A stretch of 64,000 bases of DNA from Sycobia sp. Sy_11 (lineage: Eukaryota > Arthropoda > Insecta > Hymenoptera > Epichrysomallidae): contig JACCIC010000048.1 of assembly GCA_018907035.1 (NCBI GenBank), positions 2,809,501 to 2,873,500 of the forward strand. Reading direction: 5' to 3'. Shown here one piece after another: positions 11,064 through 20,199 of the stretch (position 1 is its first letter; each line of letters begins with the position of its first letter). The translations under genes and the position numbers were made by a program. The notes beneath the pieces are model-generated. The model saw only the letters and a list, made by a program, of their open reading frames with translations. It did not search any database and had not been told where the DNA came from.

Positions 11064-11840
11064 TTCTTTTAATTAGGCCGTATCCGACATGCGGTTTGAG
11101 AAATAATCCCACTCCACGTTTCTATGGCTTCAGATATAGCCCGTTACCTAAAGCAATAGCTTCCATCGTCTTATTATATAATCTTTTTGCACAGCTTTAG
11201 CATCATTTACTGCTTTAGCTATTCCAGCAGTACCTGCGGCTAAAGCACCAGTTGCACTTAATCCTGCGAACAGTGGAATAAGGAAAGGAAGAACTCCGCC
11301 AATTTTAGACGGAAGGGGTATCACACGTGGAATGAGAACTTTCTTCTTACAACGACTATTCTTAAGAGCTTGACTAGCATCTTTTATGGTGGACTGTATT
11401 ACTTTGCGTGAATTTTTACCTGATTTCAATGATTTTTTCACTGCTGTTACCAATTTGTTGAATTTCAGCCCCATTCCAGCTTTTACCATTAATTTCATAT
11501 CACTTGCAACCGCTAGAGCTGACGCTTTCTTACCATGGCTAGAACCCTTAGCTTTAATCCGTTGCCAAGCTTTATTAGCAAGCTTTATGCAGTCCACTTT
11601 ACGATTACTGTTTTTATTAGAGTACTCAATGTCATGTTCTTTACATGCCTTATCTAGTGGATTTATGCCTGCATCACCGCTTTGTAATCGCTTCGTTAAT
11701 TTAGTTCCGGAGCCACAGTATTGATAACCTGGAAGATGCATTTCGGTAGGTAAATAGTTGATTACTCTATCGAGCAATCCACGTCCTTCCTTTTTCGAAT
11801 ATATACGAGTTTTATGTTCAATGATCGTTGACAGTCAAAT
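11064..11840 (-). pseudogene. Phospholipase A2-domain virion protein with hydrophobic pX-like tail
   Basis: The 209-codon frame ending at 11148 begins with a PLA2-like domain. YQYCGSGTKL is the calcium-binding loop, and 'NPLDKACKEHDIEYS' carries the catalytic His-Asp pair of the D-x-x-C-x-x-H-D motif, as in the VP1 unique region of parvoviruses. A lysine-rich middle follows, then a hydrophobic glycine/alanine-rich segment (IGGVLPFLIPLFAGLSATGA). After a frameshift near 11160 the next frame continues with GNGLYLKP and GVGLFLKP repeats to about 11064. Such proteins are described in adintovirus/Polinton-like elements, presumably aiding membrane passage during entry. No ATG is seen before the domain; the frame stays open upstream to about 11830. 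The frameshift makes it a pseudogene. Confidence 0.75.
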
Positions 11841-11927
11841 TATAACTCATGATCAAAAATATAAAATCAACATTTATATATTTATTTCAGTTAATGTTTA
11901 GCTAGGCTTTATCATGTCAACGGATTA

Positions 11928-12045
11928 TCGAACAAAATGGCGCATATTTGAAGTAAATCCGACCACTGTAACACTTTTTATAACGCATTGAATGAAGAGC
12001 AAAAAAAACGGAAGGGAGATATTTAACAACCTAATATGTATATGT
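11928..12045 (+). mobile_element. 3' end fragment of the same mariner family as the 8.2 kb copy
   Basis: The stretch from GGCGCATATTTGAAGTAAAT through the terminal repeat ending near AACAACCTAATA is a close copy of 9163-9272. Only this 3' end is present; no transposase sequence precedes it. It separates the polymerase C-terminus from the PLA2 gene and is probably a decayed insertion. Confidence 0.7.
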
Positions 12046-12180
12046 ATATTCATCCACCAAAGATGCGACAGACCTGCTGCTTGAAATCTCGATAGAGCCG
12101 GCGAACCTCCTCGCTCGTGAACCCGGTGCAGTAATTATTCAGTCCATGAAGTTCCTCCTTTCCTGTATACCGTTTTTATA
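12046..12180 (-). other. Open frame overlapping the end of the polymerase gene
   Basis: In the frame offset from the polymerase, the minus strand stays open across the polymerase stop and reads NYCTGFTSEEVRRLYRDFK before stopping near 12053. The composition looks like real coding sequence (Arg/Glu-rich, amphipathic). I do not recognise it. It could be the start of the next viral gene overlapping the polymerase, or an alternative C-terminus. Confidence 0.3.
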
Positions 12181-14447
12181 AATGGGAAAGAACGCGTTGA
12201 TTTTACACTCTACCGAAATTGTGAAAATCGAAATAGAAAAATATCTCCCGTTCATAATCACGAGATCTTCCAAACATCTTCGATAATCTTCAAACGTGAT
12301 TGATGTTTTTACAACGTTCGATTTTATTCCTTTAGCTGTTTTGACTAACCCTCCTCCATCAACTAAAATACTGTACATTTTACTCCGTAAACCGATACAT
12401 TCCATCATGATCTTTCCATTACATTCATCTTTTATGAGCTCAGGAACTTTTTTATTTTGACGTAGAATACCATACTGATTATTTTCCTCATTTTATATTC
12501 TGGATTTTCATTATTTGATACAAATCAATATCCTCTACTTCATATATCAAGCTATCAGTATCAGTAGATAAGAGCTTACACTTTTCGCCCACTCGACATT
12601 TCATGTAAGAGTAGTGAAAATCATATACTAATGTTTTTGATCGATCGAGGATAGAAAGCCCAACGTATATAGACTTTTTGATTCTTACAAATGTTTTCTT
12701 AAGCTGAATGGCAACTAAATTTTCATCGAAAATTGCAAAGCTATGATAATTAGGTAGGGCTATAGTGCCTCTGCTCCATATCGACCAGTGAATTAATTTA
12801 CTAAACGTATATCAACGCGAGATTGCTCTCGCTCAATGGATTTTCCATATACAGCATTAATTAATAATTTATAAAAAAGTTTTTCAAAATCATTCTTTGC
12901 ATACTTTCGCTTTTCAGTATTTAGTTTGACATATGGTTTCAGCCAGGGATTCTGTTTAAAACTGAAAATTCTATATACTTTTTTCAATCGAAGATCATTG
13001 TCAAGCGCTTGCTTAAGAGCGCGATAATGAGTTATATACTTTTTTTTATCGTTCAATGTAGTTAGCAGTTTCTTCTGTTTTGAACCAGGTGGTGTACGAT
13101 GTTCAGCATAGAAAGGTAAATCACGATGTTGGTCATGTATGTCCTCAGGATACTACAAATCTACTTCCGTAATATAGCCTATATCAGAATCTGATGGTGT
13201 ATTGAAAAAGTTACGAGTTGTTTCATAATGAACCCACTTAAATCTTCCAATTGGTAAATGCTGTACCATCGCCCAACCATATAGATTATTAATATCATAA
13301 TATAAAAGTGTCTTTATTTTATTTTTTTCATCGTATCTCGATCCCATATATGGATTATTTGCCTTTGAATATCGACTGCAGCACTGACTTATTCCATCCC
13401 GAATGTCTGATTCAATAAATAATAACATGTCAATATGAGTCAGAAGCACTAATTCTACCTTTGTCATTTTTAGAGCTGCTGAAAATGTTAATCCTGGAGT
13501 AGAGTAAGAGTGTACAGGACATAAGCTGTAGGCTTTAATAGATGTATTTCGCTAAGACATCTGCTAAGAGGAGAATATCCGTTTTTAACTATAAGTCCGA
13601 GTACTCTCCTAATGTTCTTATTTTAAAACTTTCCCATATTTTAACAGCGTGCTTGTAATCTTCTTCAGTAATATCGGAATCTCTTAAGTTATTATAAAAT
13701 TCATTTTTCGACGGCAGTTTTGTAGTTAATAATTTATCGAGTCCATCTACAAAATCGTAGGGAAAGATGCCTTTACATCTAAGAAGATTAATATTTTCAT
13801 TTGAGAATCCATATAACTGAAATTCCAGTATTGCTATTGGCACATTATCTAGATACGACGGAAGTTTCTTTAAGGATGATTTACATCACAGTTATCCATA
13901 TACTTTGTAAATGAAATATATTTTTCCTTGTTATGAGGTATTAGAGTAATTTGTCCATTCATCGGTGCAGAAGTTCTTTTAAAATAAAATGTGTGTCATA
14001 ATTGAGGTTATGAAAAATTACGGGAATAAATTTTGAGTCTCATTTTGAGTTCAAATTGCATGAATTATGAGCAGCACATCTGAACCTAAAGAGAAAAAAC
14101 AAATTAATTAAAAAAAAATTAATTTTTGTTTATCTAAAAAAAAAACTTACCTTCCTGTAAGATGACGATGAAAAGTTAATTCTTCAGGATCTGTGAATTT
14201 TATTGGTTTTGGATTTTTATAGAGATAATAAATCTGCTTACGAATTGATTTCAGTTCACGAACAAACCATTGTGCAGGCGTCTCGTCATCTGGACCTTTC
14301 TGTTTATATGCTTTGTAAGCGGATAATTTGTCGTCAAAGCTAGATTTTAAATAGAAACCTATACTGTACGCTTCATGTAGTTGAAAAGCATTCTCGATTT
14401 CTGTAGGGTTTAATAAACATTCAAAGTCTGAATTAATATAGTGTAAG
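12139..14447 (-). pseudogene. Protein-primed family B DNA polymerase, exonuclease and polymerase domains
   Basis: This is the main part of a Polinton/Maverick-type DNA polymerase on the minus strand. In order it shows an Exo I-like 'SDFECLL' (about 14430), a 65-bp intron at 14086-14150, 'RCAAHNSCNLN' and Exo II 'FHNLNYDTHFI' (about 14000), the segment KGIFPYDFVD (about 13760), motif A-like 'YYDINNLYGWAM' (about 13270), motif B-like KLLINAVYGKS (about 12870), motif C 'DTDS' (about 12565) and a C-terminus with GLRSKMYSILVDG. The enzyme would replicate the linear viral genome from a protein primer. Stops and frameshifts separate the intact segments at 12139-12408, 12793-13056, 13153-13467 and 13589-13843. 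The N-terminal portion lies beyond two nested retroelements at 25.4-26.3 kb. Confidence 0.85.
14086..14150 (-). other. Spliceosomal intron in the polymerase gene
   Basis: On the minus strand the donor GTAAGT begins at 14150 and a pyrimidine-rich CTCTTTAG acceptor ends at 14086. Removing these 65 bases keeps the polymerase reading frame across the junction (phase 2), with family-like sequence on both sides. No splicing evidence is available beyond the sequence. Confidence 0.65.
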
Positions 14448-16390
14448 AAACACTAATAAATATACTTGGATATGTTCACAATTTTATTTATTTTGATAAA
14501 CTGACAGCTGTTTCGACTGTAACATCATTTTCAAAGTAACAAATGTAAGAAAATATGAAATTTACAAAGGTATATATAGTAAATATAATATTAGAAAGAG
14601 GAGGAATCGATAGGAGTAGAGATAATGAGGTCAAAGACCTAAGCCTAATTACAAACTAGTAGCAACATGCAGTAACGGTCAAATCAAAATATCTTTTATG
14701 TCGTTCGTTACATTTTCGCCTCTAAGTAATGCTTTCTTTATTTCGATAATTTCTAATTTATCTAACCTTTTACCCTTTTGAGTGTTATGTATCATAATAA
14801 ATGAAAATCATTTGAATTAATTTTATGTTTGTTAACGATGCAATGTTCAGATAACCCTGTTGCAGCTTTATTTTACTCTATAGATTTGACATGTTCATGA
14901 ATTCTTTTTTCAATTGAACGACCTGTTTGGCCAATGTAGATTGCATCACAATCTTTACAAGAAATTTTGTAAACTCCACTTTTTTTTTGAATTATCGATT
15001 TTACCTTTGTTATTTACTAGCAACGTTTTTAAAGTCATTTTATTTGTACTAATTGTTTTAATATCTAGTTTCTTCAAATAATTACAAATGTCATTACTTA
15101 TAGAAGTTACATAATTTATAAAAGAATAACGGTCATTCGTTGGTTTTGGAGATGCATAAAAGTGTTGTTGTAGACGCTTACTACGTTTTTTATCAATTAA
15201 AGAATCTATAATAGTCTCGCTATATCCATTATTTTGAGCTAATATTTTTAAAGTGTTAACTTCATTTAAGAAACGTGTCTCATTTAAGGGTACTGTTAGT
15301 AATCTATGAATATATGAATTGAATGCACTAATTTTTATATTAAAAGGTTGATTGGAATTGCAAGGAATTAAGGTATCTGTAGTTGTATTTTTTCTAAAGA
15401 TATCAAATTCAAATATTTTCTTATTTCTGATTATAGTTAAATCCAAAAAATTTAAATTATTAGAAACTTCTAGCTCATATGTAAATTTAATGGTTGTATG
15501 GAAAGAATTAATATGTGATAGAAAAGGGATAAGTTGTCTTTCCGAACCTGACCAACACAAAAAACATCATCAACATAACGAGACCAGTGGACAATATTTT
15601 TTATTAGAGTTTTATTAAGGAAGAAATTATATTCGAAATCTTCCATAAAAATTTCACTCAAAAGAGGTGAAAGGGGTGAACCCATAGGTAAACCTTTTAA
15701 TTGTAAATAATACTTATTGTTAAACATAAAATAACTTTGCTTAATGCATATATCAATCATTGTTAAAACTTCTTTTTTAGCAGTAACAGTTAGTTTAATA
15801 TTTTGATTTCATTTGTTCATAATTACATTTAATAAATAATCAGTGGGGATCGAAGGGAAGAAATTTACTACGTCGAAAGAAACTAATTTTGTATTTAAAG
15901 GTAATTCTATGTCTTTAATTTATTAATTAATTCTGAAGAATTTTTTATAGCAAATTTAGGGTGAAATTCTAACAGTGTGGATAAAATAGTATTAAGTTTT
16001 TTACATAATAGATAAGAAGGTGCATTAATATATGAAACTACTGGTCGCATGGGAACATCTTTTTTATGTATTTTTGGCAAAGAATATAAAATAGATGCCA
16101 GAGGATTCATTGAAGTTAAAAAATATTTTTCGGTGTTATTGAATAATGTACAAGATTTTAATAATTTTTTTATATCAGATTGGAGAATATTTGTTGGATC
16201 TTTTTTTAAACAAGAATAATTATTATTATTTATTAAAGCTAGTGTTTTGTCTAAATAATCTTGGTTGTGTAAAATAGTAATAGAATTACTTTTATCTGCT
16301 TTACAAATTATTAAATTTTCTGATTTTAATTTACATTTAATAGAGTTGATTATTTTTAATTCTTTATAATTATTTCCATGAAGAAAACTT
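14438..16390 (-). mobile_element. Penelope-like element, longer inverted copy
   Basis: This minus-strand copy carries the 5' extension missing from its partner. Its last 1.5 kb (14438-15941) is a near-identical inverted copy of 16400-17890. Both outer ends share ACACTAATAAATA. A conserved GTCGAAACAGCTGTCAG near the 3' end (about 14505-14525) resembles the end region of other Penelope-like elements. Together with the other copy it splits the viral polymerase gene. Confidence 0.85.
14760..16385 (-). pseudogene. Penelope-like reverse transcriptase with GIY-YIG endonuclease
   Basis: Segments in order: KADKSNSITIL (about 16300), LYSLPKIHKKDVPMRPVVS (about 16070), GLPMGSPLSPLLSEIFMED (about 15670), catalytic 'RYVDDVFCVG' (about 15570), a thumb region, then a GIY-YIG domain with 'YKISCKDCDAIYIGQTGR' (about 14960) and a downstream His-rich part. 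The enzyme would copy element RNA at a nick made by the GIY-YIG domain. Breaks occur near 15890 and at about 15550. The RT and endonuclease are also in different frames at a run of nine A (minus strand) near 14981-14989. The catalytic YVDD is intact here, unlike in the partner copy. Confidence 0.85.
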
Positions 16391-16394
16391 GTTT

Positions 16395-17890
16395 TTTTAG
16401 TTAGAATTAATTATTAACATTAAAGACATAGAATTACCTTTAAATACAAAATTAGTTTCTTTCGACGTAGTAAATTTGTTCCCTTCGATCTCCACTGATT
16501 ATTTATTAAATGTAATTATGAACAAATTAGATCACAATATTGAACTAACTGTTACTGCTAAAAAAGAAGTTTTAACAATGATTGATATATGTATTAAACA
16601 AAGTTATTTTATGTTTAACAATAAGTATTATTTACAATTAAAAGGTTTACCTATGGGTTCACCCCTTTCACCTCTTTTGAGTGAAATTTTTATGGAAGAT
16701 TTCGAATATAATTTGTTCCTCAATAAAACTCTAACAAAAAATATTGTTAAAAATGTTGTTTTTTGTGTTGGTCAGGTTCGGAAAGAGAACTTATTCCTTT
16801 TCTATCACATATTAATTCTTTCTATACAACCATTAAATTTACATAAGAGCTAGAAGTTTCTAATAATTTAAATTTTTTGGATTTAACCATAATCAGAAAT
16901 AAGAAAATATTTGAATTTGATATCTTTAGAAAAAATACAACTACAGATACCTTAATTCCTTGCAATTCCAATCAACCTTTTAATATAAAAATTAGTGCAT
17001 TCAATTCATATATTCATAGATTACTAACAGTACCCTTAAATGAGACACGTTTCTTAAATGAAGTTAACACTTTAAAAATATTAGCTCAAAATAATGGATA
17101 TAGCGAGACTATTATAGATTCTTTAATTGATAAAAAACGTAGTAAGCGTCTACAACAACACTTTTATGCATCTCCAAAACCAACGAATGACCGTTATTCT
17201 TTTATAAATTATGTAACTTCTATAAGTAATGACATTTGTAATTATTTGAAGAAACTAGATATTAAAACAATTAGTACAAATAAAATGACTTTAAAAACGT
17301 TGCTAGTAAATAACAAAGGTAAAATCGATAATTCAAAAAAAAAGTGGAGTTTACAAAATTTCTTGTAAAGATTGTGATGCAATCTACATTGGCCAAACAG
17401 GTCGTTCAATTGAAAAAAGAATTCATGAACATGTCAAATCTATAGAGTACAATAAAACTGCAACAAGGTTATCTGAACATTGCATCGTTAACAAACATAA
17501 AATTAATTCAAATGATTTTCATTTATTATGATACATAACACTCAAAAGGGTAAAAGGTTAGATAAATTAGAAATTATCGAAATAAAGAAAGCATTACTTA
17601 GAGGCGAAAATGTAACGAACGATATAAAAGATTTTTTGATTTCACCGTTACTGCAAGTTGTTACTAGTTTGTAATTAGGCTCAGGTCTTTCCCCTCATTA
17701 TCCCTACTCCTATCGATTCCTCCTCTTTCTATTATTATATTTACTATATATACCTTTGTAAATTTCATATTTTCTTACATTTGTAACTTTGAAAATGACG
17801 TTATAGTCGAAACAGCTGTCAGTTTATCAAAATAAATAAAATTGTGAATATATCCAAGTGTATTTATTAGTGTTTCTAACACTATAATAA
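16395..17890 (+). mobile_element. Penelope-like element, shorter inverted copy
   Basis: This plus-strand copy matches 14438-15941 in reverse orientation and is truncated at its 5' end around 16395-16403. The two copies meet 5' to 5', separated by about 0.45 kb of sequence found only in the left copy. The pair forms a palindrome with arms of about 1.5 kb. Inverted, partly truncated pairs are a known habit of Penelope-like elements. Confidence 0.85.
16476..17531 (+). pseudogene. Penelope-like RT and GIY-YIG, catalytic motif lost
   Basis: Frames at 16476-16853 and 16877-17368 encode the RT palm and thumb (GLPMGSPLSPLLSEIFMED is intact). At about 16740-16760 a short deletion removes the bases for the YVDD motif, leaving NIVKNVVFCVG, so this RT is catalytically dead. 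Another frame break lies near 16855. The GIY-YIG domain (YKISCKDCDAIYIGQTGR, 17343-17531) is in the -1 frame relative to RT, across the nine-A run at 17335-17343. The same run and frame offset exist in the left copy. Confidence 0.85.
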
Positions 17891-18022
17891 TTTATATTTC
17901 ATTATGTTTCACCAAGTGTGTAGCAAAGATTCTATTAATCTAATTCAAAATCCGCATAACTTACAATAGTTATTATACTTTTTCACTTTTATGATAATCT
18001 TCAAATTTCAAAATATTATTTG
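17891..18022 (-). pseudogene. Short remnant of the viral polymerase between two retroelements
   Basis: The minus strand reads 'NILKFEDYHKSEKV' near 17980-18020, matching the segment just before the exonuclease domain in this polymerase family. It then reads YADFE near 17965, an Exo I-like motif. An Exo I-like motif also lies on the other side of the Penelope pair (14430). This could be a duplication made at insertion or an alignment accident. Confidence 0.55.
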
Positions 18023-18027
18023 ATGAG

Positions 18028-18067
18028 TGTTAATTCTGACTTACCAAAGTGATATTATTACGTATAC

Positions 18068-18128
<61 letters not shown>

Positions 18129-18929
18129 TTCTATTAAGGAGTGGATGGAGAATCGTGCGAAATTTAATTTAATTAAACTACCATATGATATGTATATATA
18201 GAACAGAAATTATATTTATTTGCTAATTAAAATTAAGCTAATGGTCAACGGCGTTAAAAAACTCTAGCTGCAAGTAGAGAAAAAGCCTGTTGCCAACAAA
18301 CTCTAAATAAACTTAATACATCTACTACAATCAGTTAAACTAAATATTATTATCCTACAAATTAAACTCTACAATATAAGTTTCTCCAACTTTTCCCTCC
18401 AAGTTTCTTAGTTGTGCGGCGGTTAGGTCCCCAAGCACCTGGCTCCACCAACGGATGGACTTCAGGTGCCCTGCAACAGCACACCCAAAGGATGGGAGTT
18501 AACGAGCTGCCGGTAGATAGGCTGCAAGAGCCGTGGCCCCTTAGGTTCCCGGGTGAGATGATCAGTCGGTGCACACGACTGACGCAATGGCCAAACCTTT
18601 AAATCATAATGACCACACCGCGAAACACACAACTCTGTACACTACAAAGAATCAGTCCTTCTATAAATCCGAACACAAAGGGTCGGGCAGTAATTTTATT
18701 GAATACACGTACTTAGAGACAGTCGAAACGTTTCTGTCCGAGCCCGCTGGCCCAGATCAGTTCAAAACCGAATTCTCGCTCCCCCCACTCTCAACTCAAA
18801 AGCGCTCGAGACGCCCGTGTTGCGCCGGCGATTGACGATTTATAAACAAATCTACTCTTATCGTAAACCTATAAGTATATGGATAAATACTGTACATAAA
18901 AGCTATATAAAGATACATTTCTCCGAACA
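18028..18929 (-). repeat. BEL/Pao 3' LTR
   Basis: Direct copy of 24468-25361. On the plus strand it starts TGTTAATTCTGAC and ends TTCTCCGAACA (TGTT...AACA on the minus strand). It contains a (TA)n tract at 18068-18125. The small ORFs inside are shared by both LTRs and are not genes. Confidence 0.95.
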
Positions 18930-18996
18930 TACCGCCCGCCTTCGTTCTTTAGACGAAAATTTATAGAGAATCAAATGAAATGTGAATTTCTGAAAT

Positions 18997-20199
18997 TTAA
19001 AGTTGTGCCTTAATTGGAGCATCTTCTGAAATGAGTGGACAAAATCGGGCGATATGTCGACGAAAATTAGACGTTGCTGTCTTAACAGTGATTACTCTTA
19101 CTAATCGGCCCGAATCAGGATGAATCTCTGTAACACGTCCGAGGGACCATTTAGATGGAGGATATCTATCGTCCTGTAACAGCACCATTTTGCCAAGTGC
19201 AAAGTTCTCTGTAGCCCCTTTCCACTTACTTCTTTCTTGAAGGTGCTGTAAGTATTCTGCTGACCACCTTTTCCAAAAATTATTTCGAATTGCCTGGAGT
19301 AAGTGGAAACGTTCTAAACGATTTTCAAGCACATGAAGAGGCGTCACGTCGGGAATTAATCCAGACACTTCGCCGATTAGAGAATGCGCAGGTGTCAAAT
19401 CCTGCAGATCTTCAATATCTGAACTTAGGGACAAAGTGGCCGAGAATTGAAACATGCCTCTATTTCTATTAAAACCGTCGAAAGTTCTTCAAATGTTAAA
19501 GTTTTGTCACCAATAACTCGTTTTAAATGTGATTTTACAGATTTAATCCCTGCCTCCCATAATCCTCCGTAATGTGGCGAATTAGGGGGAATGAACGTCC
19601 ACTTTGTCCCGTCATTCGAGAGTGTACTGGCAATTTCTTTATAAAATACAGACGCATTTTTGAACATGATTTGCAATTCTTTATCGGCGCCTTGAAAGTT
19701 TGTCGCATTGTCGCTATATAAAGCCTTGCATATACCACGTCGTCCGACAAAACGCCTATACGCAGCGATAAATGTTTGACTCGTAAGATCGCTTGCTGCT
19801 TCGAGATGAATGGCATGCGTCGCAAAGCACACAAAAAGAACAATATAACCTTTGTAGGATTTAAAACCGCGAGCCTTAGTAGTTCGTATTTGTATTGGGC
19901 CTGCGTAATCTAATCCCGACACTGAAAACGCTCTAGCTGGTGTTACGCGCTCGGCCGGTAAATTCCCCATTAACTGGTGAGCTAGTCGCGCTTTTACTCG
20001 TTGGCATGTTATCCAGCCTCGAACTTCTGTTTTGACTAGACGATTTCGTCCTAATACCCATACGTGCTTCATAACCGTGCTGGAAGTCAATGTAGCACCA
20101 CCGTATAAACATGCGCGATGCGCGTCACGTACAAACAGTCGACTAAGTGGCGATCGGTGAGGACAAAAACGGTGGATGCTTGGACTGATGAGATAATAG
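18997..20199 (-). pseudogene. BEL/Pao integrase and C-terminal domain
   Basis: This is the 3' part of pol. A frame at 19425-20090 encodes an integrase core with SGLDYAGPIQ (first Asp), YSDNATNFQGADKE (second Asp) and PHYGGLWEAGIK (catalytic Glu). After a frame change near 19440, 18997-19455 encodes the C-terminal domain seen in BEL/Pao elements (LQDDRYPPSKWSLGRV, HPDSGRLVRVITV). The catalytic triad is intact. A stop at about 20200 and a frameshift near 20130 separate it from the upstream pol frame, so a continuous polyprotein is not possible. Confidence 0.9.

Noticed and set aside
14505..14525. Hammerhead ribozyme in the Penelope end region
   Set aside because: CGAAAC and a GTC are present in both copies, but I could not place a CTGATGA core with proper stems, so the call is not supported.
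18362..18835. Repeated 60-90 codon ORFs also at 24794-25267
   Set aside because: They lie in both LTRs of the BEL element and have no protein-like features.
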